Of a stretch of 8,414 bases of DNA, positions 1 to 5,677 are shown one piece after another. The translations under genes were made by a program, and so were the position numbers. The stretch is from Phycisphaerae bacterium SM23_33 (lineage in GTDB: Bacteria; Planctomycetota; Phycisphaerae; SM23-33): the NCBI GenBank assembly GCA_001303665.1, contig LJUF01000181.1:1-8414 (forward strand). Reading direction: 5' to 3'. The notes beneath the pieces are model-generated. The model was not told the DNA's origin. It worked only from the letters and a program-made list of their open reading frames with translations, and ran no database searches. How positions within the stretch are numbered: position 1 is the stretch's first letter; each line of letters starts with the position of its first letter.

Positions 1-2136
1 GTGCCGCCGCCGACGATCGTAATCTCCAACCTGTCCGGCCGGTCCACGATCTCGAGATTGTCCCACCAGACGCCGTAGTTGGTCTGGCCGCCATCGCCGT
101 TCCGCCCGCCCTGGTAATCGCCGCTGTGGTTGGCGAAGACCGGGATGGGACGGTCGCGATGCACGTTCAGGCCGGACGTGCCCGCCCGCCCGGGGTTCTT
201 CAGTCCCGGCGGGTCCACCGCGCCCCAGGTGCCCTCGCTGACAACCGGCTGCCTGGCGGCGGCCAGGGCGGCGAGGAACCGGGCGACGGGCGGCCAGTCC
301 CACCCGCCGCGTCCGCCGTAGGACAGCATCGGTCGGACGACCTGCGGGGTGGCGGCCACCAGCTTGGTCAGATTGAAGAACTCCCAGACGTCCTGCTCGC
401 CGTCTGCGTCGGTCTTCAGGCCCCATTCCTTCCGCCCCACGAGCTGCTGCAGGTGCCACACCTCGGTCTTGGACGGGCGCGGGTGCCAGCCGGCCAGCTT
501 GGCCATCGGCGGAATCGCCGACGGGTCGGGCATCCCCTTGCAGGTGTACACCAGCGAGAAGACCTCCGGGTGGCGCATGCCGAACTGAAGGGCGGCCGTG
601 GCCGAGTAGCCCCGGTCGCCGCTGCACACGATGAAGGCCGGGTCGATGCTCGGTGTCGTCTGCGAGCGGTTGACCTTCAGGTCCTTGACGGCCCAGTCCA
701 CAAAGGCCAGCATCCGCCGCCAGGTGTAAGGCTGGATGCTGCCCTGGCGGAGGCTGCCCAGTGTGCCGTGGGACTGGGGATAGCCGAAGTAGAACGTGTC
801 GAAGGGGACGGGGTCCCCGGAGGCGGCGCCGGGCGCCTGCGGGCCCCTGTCCTGGGGCGACAGCAGGATCGTGTCCAGCCGGTGGGGCCAGCGCGGGCGG
901 CGGAACATGCCGTTGCCGGTCAGCACCAGCTCCAGCGGCGCCGGCAGCTTTACGGCCTCGGGGATGAACACGCTCCAGTTGTAGTATTGATCGGGCAGGT
1001 TACTCAGCGGCGGGGCCGTCCACTGCACGTACTGGAGCCGCCGGCCGGGGTAGTCGAACAGCACCTTCATGTCCATCTGCCGCTGGAAGACCGGCTTGCC
1101 CGGCCCCTTGACCTCCTCGACCGGCCCGGCGGTCTGGCCAGCGCCGAAAGTCCAGGTGTTCTCGCGCCCGTTGACCGCCACGGTCACGGCGTAATAGCCC
1201 CTGCCGGCCCGGGCGGGATGGTGCACGTACAGCCCGGTGCCGTTGGCAAGCGGCTCCGTGCCCGCCGGCGAGGCGGGGATGACCAGCCGGTCGATGACCA
1301 CCTGCTCGTAGGCGCTGGCCGGGATGCCGTAGTACTGCCGCGAAACCAGAAACCATCTTGGCGTAGTCCAGGTCCACCAGCATCCGTTTTCGCATGATCT
1401 GGAAGGCCTGGTCGGGCGAGCGGCCGTTGACGTTGTAGCAGGACAGCGGCCCGACCTCGGCCAGCAGGGTCGCCTCGGCCAGCCCATCCGCGGTGATGGG
1501 CCTGTCCGATGCGTACACGCGATAGCGGACCCGCCACCTGGCGTCCAGGCTGTCCAGCGCCTCCTTCAGCTCGCCCCACGTGGGCCGGTCGTTCTCGACC
1601 ACCCTTTCTATTTCCTGCCAGGTGATGACCTGCCAGGTGATGAAGGTCTGGCCGGCGGCGTGGAAGGCCTTGACGCCCTGGACGGCCGGCAGCTCGGCCT
1701 GGGCCCCGCCGTCGCAGGCGATCTCCAGGAAGGTCTTGTCCTTGATCCAGCCGGGAAAGGCCTTCACCTCAAAGGTCACGCTCTTCCTGCCCTTCAGGGC
1801 CCCGGCCGGCACGGCGAAGCTGTCGTACCAGGGAGCAATCAGCTCCAGGGGCTTGCCGTCGCCGGTTAGCCGGACGTCCACGTCGACCAGGGCCTCGTCG
1901 GCATCCGCCGGCGGCGGCTCGCGGAAGCACACCAGCCGCGCCCCGCGAACCTTCACCTGGGCGCCGAGGGCCGAAAGGTCGAAGCTGACCTGCCTGCCGT
2001 CCTCGGAGATGGTCATCGTGTTGGGATGGGCGTAATGGCCCTCGCCGCCCCATTGTTCCACGGCGATGGCGGCCGGCGCGGACCGCCCGGCCGCCAGCAC
2101 CGCCAAGAGGCAGCAGGTCTGGATCAGGTTTCTCAT
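1..2136 (-). CDS. Secreted FN3-like / alpha/beta-hydrolase-like protein, frameshifted and 3'-truncated by window edge
   Basis: I do not recognise an exact family. The ATG at 2136 is chosen because AAGGAG lies 8 bases upstream and the protein then begins with a Sec signal peptide (MRNLIQ, a hydrophobic stretch, then small residues near 19-25). The open frame continuing upstream to 2304 has no such support. Residues about 26-145 look like a beta-rich domain. About 150-235 resembles a fibronectin-III-like module (VKAFHAAGQTFITWQ; RYRVYASD). The frame is lost after LVDLDYAK (codon 260). Reading continues in another minus frame from QYYGIPAS (1337) without a stop to position 1, about 445 more codons. 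Dropping one base near 1356 joins the two parts as YAK-WFLVSRQYYG. The second part contains a stretch resembling an alpha/beta-hydrolase nucleophile elbow (GDRGYSATAALQFGMRHPEVF), but arginine sits where serine is expected. It is probably exported. The frameshift may be a sequence error or genuine decay. Function is a tentative inference. Confidence 0.7.
1338..1358 (-). other. Frameshift site in the hydrolase-like gene
   Basis: On the minus strand the codons for LDYAKM (ending at 1354) are in one frame, and those for SRQYYGIPASAYEQ (from about 1343) are in the frame offset by one base. Both sides read as convincing protein: the downstream frame is open from here to the window edge, while the original frame turns into an arginine- and glycine-rich shadow. 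One extra base here, or two missing, explains it. No slippery heptamer of the X-XXY-YYZ type is visible, so programmed frameshifting is not supported. Confidence 0.75.
1614..1643. repeat. Exact 15-bp tandem duplication inside a coding region
   Basis: The unit CCTGCCAGGTGATGA occurs twice back to back (1614-1628 and 1629-1643). On the coding (minus) strand it duplicates five codons in frame, giving ITWQV-ITWQE in the FN3-like region (residues about 166-175). One copy would give the ordinary beta-strand TFITWQE. The perfect identity of the copies suggests a recent slippage or duplication event. Confidence 0.85.
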
Positions 2137-2144
2137 GTCCGCCT

Positions 2145-2150
2145 CTCCTT
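2145..2150 (-). promoter_or_regulatory. Ribosome binding site fixing the start at 2136
   Basis: The minus strand reads AAGGAG, 8 bases before the ATG at 2136. This is the best Shine-Dalgarno match in the window. It rules against the in-frame upstream ATG at 2304, which would add 56 residues of low-complexity sequence before the signal peptide. Confidence 0.8.
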
Positions 2151-2323
2151 TTGCTCGCCGTCCGATCTGCAAGCCCGGCTCCCGCCCGGACGGACCGGCC
2201 TCTTCCAGCCGGGCAGGGACATAGAGCCGAGGCCGCGACTCTACCGGCCCGCCCCGCCGCCCGCAAGCTCTGTCCGAGAGCCCGGACGACCCAGTCGCGG
2301 GCAAGACCCGCCCCGGCCGGGCG

Positions 2324-2333
2324 TTAAGCTTAA
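2324..2333. repeat. AT-rich palindrome TTAAGCTTAA beside promoter
   Basis: This perfect 10-bp palindrome stands out in GC-rich DNA. It ends 4 bases before the proposed -35 of the rightward promoter, a place where a regulator or an UP-like element could act. It may also be chance. No second copy was seen in the window. Confidence 0.35.
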
Positions 2334-2337
2334 TGAC

Positions 2338-2366
2338 TCGGCAAAGGCCGCACGGGGTGGTACAAT
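2338..2366 (+). promoter_or_regulatory. Promoter for the ClpP/NfeD-like gene
   Basis: A -35-like TCGGCA (2338-2343, 4 of 6 to TTGACA) is followed after exactly 17 bases by TACAAT (2361-2366, 5 of 6 to TATAAT). A TGG directly upstream makes an extended -10 (TGGTACAATG). Transcription would begin near 2373, giving a leader of about 80 bases. The same TGGTANAATG occurs before two other genes here. Confidence 0.6.
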
Positions 2367-2453
2367 GACTGTGCAGGAGCGATACCGCCGTTGGGCAGGG
2401 GTGTTATAGAGAATTGAACCTGGTGGTCTGGCAGGAGATTGGGACAAACAGCC

Positions 2454-3899
2454 ATGGCGCGAGAAAGCTTTGATTCACAGCGGGGATGCGGCGGAGTTGC
2501 GAACTTGTGCTTCCGGCGCCGGCCAAGCCGGCCGGCGGTGCGAAGCCGCCTGCTGCCGCTGCTGGCGGCGGCGATGGTGCTGGCCGCGGGCGCGAATGTG
2601 CAACTGGCGGACACGGTCACCAAGACGGACGGCACCATCCTGAACGGCCGCATCCTCGAGGAAAACGACAGCTGGATCGTTCTGGAGGTCCAGAGAGGCA
2701 GCGCCAAGCTGACGCTGCCCATCGCCCGGGCCGCCATCCGATCCATCACCCGCGGACCGGGGCAGACCGGGCCCACAGACCCCCAGGCCACGCCGGCCAG
2801 CGCACCCGCCGGGCCGGGATACTACCCCCTGCCCATCTACGGGGAAATCGGCGTCGAGGTGAAGGCCGAGTTCCTCTCCGAGGCCCTGGCCGACGCCCGC
2901 AGCCGCAAGCCGGACTTCGTCGTGCTGGCCTTCGACACCGCCGGCGGCTCGATGGAGGAAATGGACAAGCTCATCAAGCTGCTGGGAGAGGCCAAGGACC
3001 TGAAAATCATCGCCTACGTCCGCAAGGCCACCTCGGCGGCGGCCCTGCTGGCCCTGGCCTGCCCGGAGATTTACATGGCCATCGACGGGATGATCGGCGC
3101 GGACCTGCCCGATCGCCAGTCGCCCGGCAGCCTCATCGAGGCCGTAGATAGGAAAAACCTCTCCCAGTTGCGGTCGAGGGCCCGGGCGGCCGCCCGGTCG
3201 GGCGGGCATCCCGTGGCGATCGCTGAAGGCATGTTCAACCCGGACCTGGAGCTGGTGCTGGTCACGGAGGGCGGCAAGCCGGTCGTCAAGCCCGGACAGG
3301 CCGAGAAGCCGCTGAAGGCCAAGGGCAAGCTGCTCACGCTCATCGGCAAGGAGGCCGTCGAGTGCGGGCTGGCCAAGGGCTGGGCCCGGGACGTGGCGGC
3401 CCTGAACGAGGTCATGGGGCTGGAGCCATGGCACGTGGTGCCCGGCGGGGCGTGGGCCACGATGATCCGAAAGGGCCAGGAGACCCGCCGCAGCCTGGAA
3501 ATGGGCGAGCGAAAGCAGCGCTACGAAGAGTACATGAAAAAGATCGCCCCGGAGCTGGAGCGGATCGACAAGGAGCTGGAGGAGGTCAAGGCCAAGGGCA
3601 AGGCCGCCGAGGCCGACAAGAAGAAGCTCCAGCGCCAGTTCGACCAGGCCAACGAAGACGTGCAGGTCAGTTACCGCCGGCAGCTCAGGGAAGCCGGGAA
3701 GTACGCCCAGAGCAACCCGGACCTTGCCCGCGACATGCAACGCCGGGCAAAGGAGCGGCGCGAGGAGGACCTGCGCGACGTGAAGCGCCGCATGAAGCCC
3801 GAGGCCGACAAGATCCAGGATGAGATCCGCAACCTGTACGAGGAAATGAAGCGCCTCCAGGCCGAGCGCCAGAAGCTGCTGGCCGACGCCCCCAAGTAG
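2454..3899 (+). CDS. ClpP/NfeD-like (S49-type) protein with N-terminal beta domain and C-terminal coiled coil
   Basis: This is probably an exported or membrane-tethered protein related to the ClpP-class membrane proteases of the NfeD/SppA group. An arginine-rich N-terminus is followed by a hydrophobic segment (about 32-52). Residues 52-101 form a small SH3-like beta domain (DTVTKTDGTILNGRILE). Residues about 123-325 match the NfeD protease core: LAFDTAGG (about 158-165), then KATSAAALLALACPEIYMAI with a candidate nucleophile Ser194, a lysine near 234, and GKLLTLIGKEAVECGLAKG, the usual NfeD-type core ending. Residues 343-481 are a long charged coiled coil. The C-terminal membrane helices and OB-fold of classical NfeD are absent. 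Start: ATG 2454 is preferred; TTG 2439 sits 1 base from AGGAG, and TTG 2505 has GGAG 8 bases upstream, so the start is uncertain. Serine and lysine are present but TAGG departs from the usual TPGG, so proteolytic activity is not certain. Confidence 0.8.
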   Translation: MARESFDSQRGCGGVANLCFRRRPSRPAVRSRLLPLLAAAMVLAAGANVQLADTVTKTDGTILNGRILEENDSWIVLEVQRGSAKLTLPIARAAIRSITRGPGQTGPTDPQATPASAPAGPGYYPLPIYGEIGVEVKAEFLSEALADARSRKPDFVVLAFDTAGGSMEEMDKLIKLLGEAKDLKIIAYVRKATSAAALLALACPEIYMAIDGMIGADLPDRQSPGSLIEAVDRKNLSQLRSRARAAARSGGHPVAIAEGMFNPDLELVLVTEGGKPVVKPGQAEKPLKAKGKLLTLIGKEAVECGLAKGWARDVAALNEVMGLEPWHVVPGGAWATMIRKGQETRRSLEMGERKQRYEEYMKKIAPELERIDKELEEVKAKGKAAEADKKKLQRQFDQANEDVQVSYRRQLREAGKYAQSNPDLARDMQRRAKERREEDLRDVKRRMKPEADKIQDEIRNLYEEMKRLQAERQKLLADAPK

Positions 3900-3938
3900 C
3901 CGCCGTCCCTTACAGCCCGTCCCGAAGTCTGCAATCCG

Positions 3939-3957
3939 GCCGGAGGATGCCTCCGGC
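3939..3957 (+). terminator. Hairpin downstream of the ClpP/NfeD-like gene
   Basis: GCCGGAGG and CCTCCGGC form a perfect 8-bp stem around an ATG loop, about 40 bases after the stop codon. There is no run of T after it, so it is not a classical intrinsic terminator. It could end or stabilise the transcript. Confidence 0.35.
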
Positions 3958-4041
3958 GAATCGGCGAACGCCCATGCCCGCAAGCCCGCGAAGCGGCAGC
4001 GACCGCGCCGCGGAAGACGGGTAGGCGATCCGGCAAGTCTG

Positions 4042-4050
4042 TGGTAAAAT
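4042..4050 (+). promoter_or_regulatory. Extended -10 promoter for the three-helix membrane protein gene
   Basis: TGG followed by TAAAAT (4045-4050) is an extended -10. A weak -35 candidate TAGGCG (4022-4027) lies 17 bases upstream. The surrounding GTGGTAAAATGA matches GTGGTACAATGA at 2357-2368 in 11 of 12 bases. The ATG at 4049 lies inside this element, so it should not be the translation start. Confidence 0.5.
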
Positions 4051-4114
4051 GAACCCAGTCGGGGATCACGGAGGATCGGACCACCCAAGCTCTCGACTTG
4101 CAGAGTCTGCCGGC

Positions 4115-4462
4115 ATGGCCGAAGACAACCGCAGGAACCTGAGGCGCCCGACAGCGTCCCGGACCGCTTCGACCGGCGTGGGCGCCTGGCTGTGGGGCGC
4201 CTCGCTGTTCACCAGCATCATGGTGGCGGGGCTGCACCTGTCCCCGGGCCTGGCCGGACGGGCCATCCTCGGCCTGATCGCCGTGGGCTTCGTCATGTTC
4301 GCCATCGCCCGGGCCAGCGTCGCCGACATGCAGCCGCCGGCCTCGTCCTGCGCCCACCTGCTCCGCCCCCGCATGCGGGCGATGTACTGGGCCGGATATG
4401 CCCTCATGTTCTCCGGGGTCGCCCTGACGGCGCTGGTCTCCCTGAGCCGGTGGGCCCGGTAG
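4115..4462 (+). CDS. Small three-helix membrane protein, unknown function
   Basis: I do not recognise this 115-residue protein. A basic, polar N-terminus (MAEDNRRNLRRPT) is followed by three hydrophobic segments at about 22-42, 48-67 and 90-110. A polar loop at about 70-88 (ADMQPPASSCAHLLRPRMR) separates the last two, and the protein ends SRWAR. The basic termini suggest they face the cytoplasm or the helices are arranged accordingly, but the topology is only a guess. ATG 4115 is chosen because the only other in-frame ATG upstream (4049) overlaps the -10 box. The ribosome binding site at 4115 is poor; a GGAGG at 4070-4074 is too far away to serve. The gene converges on the membrane protein gene at 4467-4712 with 4 bases between stop codons, leaving no room for a separate terminator. 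Confidence 0.6.
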   Translation: MAEDNRRNLRRPTASRTASTGVGAWLWGASLFTSIMVAGLHLSPGLAGRAILGLIAVGFVMFAIARASVADMQPPASSCAHLLRPRMRAMYWAGYALMFSGVALTALVSLSRWAR

Positions 4463-4466
4463 CCTG

Positions 4467-4712
4467 TCACTTCCCCCGAAGGCCCTTGACCGCCCCGCCA
4501 ACCAGGCCCACCAGAAGTCCGATCGCCACCAGCCCCAGCCCGAAGAGGCTGCGCCCCCTGTCATCCTGGATGTACCGCCAGGCATGGTCCAGCGGCACGC
4601 CCGAGAACGCCGCCGTCCACAGCACGATGAACAGCCATCCGACCAGCGCCCCGCACATGGCTCCGGTCAGGCCGTACACCAGCGCCTTGGTGGCTCGGCT
4701 CACCCAGTTCAT
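4467..4712 (-). CDS. Small two-helix membrane protein coupled to mtfA-like gene
   Basis: This 81-residue protein of unknown family has two glycine-rich hydrophobic segments, at about 9-36 (ALVYGLTGAMCGALVGWLFI) and 55-77 (LFGLGLVAIGLLVGLVGG). A short soluble loop with charged residues (DHAWRYIQDDRGR) lies between them, and the tail is basic. The ATG at 4712-4710 overlaps the stop codon of the upstream mtfA-like gene in an ATGA arrangement. It is therefore very likely co-transcribed and translationally coupled to it. The glycine zippers (GxxxG-like spacing) suggest helix packing or oligomerisation. That it works with the peptidase is an inference from the overlap alone. Confidence 0.7.
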   Translation of the reverse strand: MNWVSRATKALVYGLTGAMCGALVGWLFIVLWTAAFSGVPLDHAWRYIQDDRGRSLFGLGLVAIGLLVGLVGGAVKGLRGK

Positions 4713-5545
4713 TCGCCCGGCCCTTTCGGACCTGCCTCGCGCGCCTTGCCCTGGCCGACCTGCCTGCTGCCGCCAGGCTGGCAGGCCCGCCCGGCCGGGT
4801 CCTGCCGGTAGAACGACATCAGCTGCTCGTACAGGGCCGGGTGGCGCCGCCGCAGCGCCACGGGCCTCTCAAAGAACGCCTCGGTCGCCACCGCGAAGAA
4901 CTCCGCCGGCTGCGTCGCCCCGTAGGCGTCCAGGAGGGTCTTGCGGTGGTGCTCCAGGTCGTCGATCAGCCGCTGGTAGTCGCCGCCGAGGACGCGGGCC
5001 CAGGCCAGGTACATGGAGCGCCGCGGCAGGGCCGGCGCCCCGTCCACCTGGCCGTCCTCGCTGTCCAGTTGGTGGGCGAATTCGTGCAGGACGACGTTGT
5101 GGCCGTCGTGGGCGTCGCCCGCTCCCTTCCGCACGTCGTCCCACGACAGCACCACGGGCCCGCGATACCAGGACTCGCCCGCCCGCGACTGGGCGCCCCC
5201 CACGAGGACGCCGTCGGGCCTGGGCCGGACGGCCTGGGCGAAATAGCCGTGCGGATAGACGAAGATGGACTTCATCCTGGGATAGTAGTCGGTCTGGCGG
5301 CCCAGCAGCAGGATGCAGGCCTGGGCGGCGATGGTGACGCGGATCTCGTCGGTCAGCTCCAGCCCGCCGCAGCCCTCGAATCGCTTCTCGTCCAGAAAGA
5401 CCAGCACGTGGCCCTGGAGCTGGTTCTGCTCCTCCGGCGTCAGCAGCCGGTAGTAGGGCACGTTCCGCTGGAGGATGGGCAGCCATTCCGGCGGGAACGG
5501 CCGCCGGCGAATCCTCTCACGCCTTCTCCGCTTGAAGCCCAACAT
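4709..5545 (-). CDS. mtfA: MtfA-family zinc-dependent peptidase (M90)
   Basis: This 278-residue protein aligns along nearly its whole length with the Mlc titration factor A family. Family signatures visible: LQGHVLVFLDEKRFEGCGGLELTDE (about 43-67), RVTIAAQACILLLG, IFVYP, SWYRGPVVLSWDDV (about 125-138), HNVVLHEFAHQLD with the HExxH zinc site H154-E155-H158, and AEFFAVATEAFFERP (about 214-228), where E215 is the likely third zinc ligand. It ends with the family-typical LMSFYRQDP. The N-terminus is strongly basic (KRRRRERIRRR), unlike E. coli MtfA, and the C-terminal 25 residues are a low-complexity extension. ATG 5545 is chosen because the upstream in-frame ATG at 5653 lies inside the -10 box and adds non-homologous sequence; a weak GAGG lies about 9 bases before 5545. 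In enterobacteria MtfA binds the repressor Mlc and has peptidase activity. The partner in this organism is unknown. It is probably cytoplasmic. Confidence 0.92.
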   Translation of the reverse strand: MLGFKRRRRERIRRRPFPPEWLPILQRNVPYYRLLTPEEQNQLQGHVLVFLDEKRFEGCGGLELTDEIRVTIAAQACILLLGRQTDYYPRMKSIFVYPHGYFAQAVRPRPDGVLVGGAQSRAGESWYRGPVVLSWDDVRKGAGDAHDGHNVVLHEFAHQLDSEDGQVDGAPALPRRSMYLAWARVLGGDYQRLIDDLEHHRKTLLDAYGATQPAEFFAVATEAFFERPVALRRRHPALYEQLMSFYRQDPAGRACQPGGSRQVGQGKAREAGPKGPGE

Positions 5546-5651
5546 CGCGGCGCCTCTGGAGCAGTCGCTTTCCAGCCGTGCGCCCGGGCGGGTCGCATCG
5601 TTTCTCCCGGCCGGCAGATCAAGAAGGTGGGGCTCGGCTCCGCTTCGTCCC

Positions 5652-5660
5652 ATTCTACCA
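5652..5660 (-). promoter_or_regulatory. Extended -10 promoter for mtfA-like gene
   Basis: The minus strand reads TGGTAGAAT, an extended -10 with TAGAAT (5657-5652). The -35 is weak (ATGAAT at 18-base spacing is the best seen) and would lie in the last codons of the upstream SGNH gene. Transcription would start near 5645, leaving a leader of about 100 bases before the ATG at 5545. The element matches those at 2358-2366 and 4042-4050. Confidence 0.45.
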
Positions 5661-5677
5661 ACTCTGGGGTGAGGGAT

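Larger units (their letters stand above)
2137..2453. other. Divergent intergenic region
   Basis: These 317 bases separate two divergent genes. The part next to the leftward gene (2137-2320) is very GC-rich; apart from the ribosome binding site I see no confident promoter for that gene. The part next to the rightward gene turns locally AT-richer and holds a 10-bp palindrome (2324-2333), a promoter (2338-2366) and a short leader with an AGGAG at 2433-2437. Open frames through here are fragments in the wrong phase and do not look like genes. Confidence 0.6.

Noticed and set aside
1000..1337. The C-terminal tail of the first-frame hydrolase product ending near 1000
   Set aside because: After the frameshift this frame yields an Arg/Gly/Ala-rich shadow sequence, while the neighbouring frame yields plausible protein, so the tail is an artefact of the frame error.
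126..1397. Plus-strand open frame of about 423 codons at the left end
   Set aside because: It is a shadow of the continued hydrolase-like frame on the minus strand, which reads as convincing protein without stops from 1337 to 1. The plus-strand product is low-complexity.
4049..4051. ATG 4049 as start of the three-helix membrane protein
   Set aside because: It is the last part of the extended -10 TGGTAAAATG and has no Shine-Dalgarno sequence before it, so a transcript from this promoter would not contain it.
2475..4088. A long minus-strand open frame opposite the ClpP/NfeD-like gene
   Set aside because: It is antisense to a gene with recognisable domains. The product is rich in Leu, Gly, Ala and His with no domain signature, and has no ribosome binding site.
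5651..5653. ATG 5653 as start of the mtfA-type gene
   Set aside because: It is inside the -10 element TGGTAGAATG, and the added 36 residues have no family similarity.
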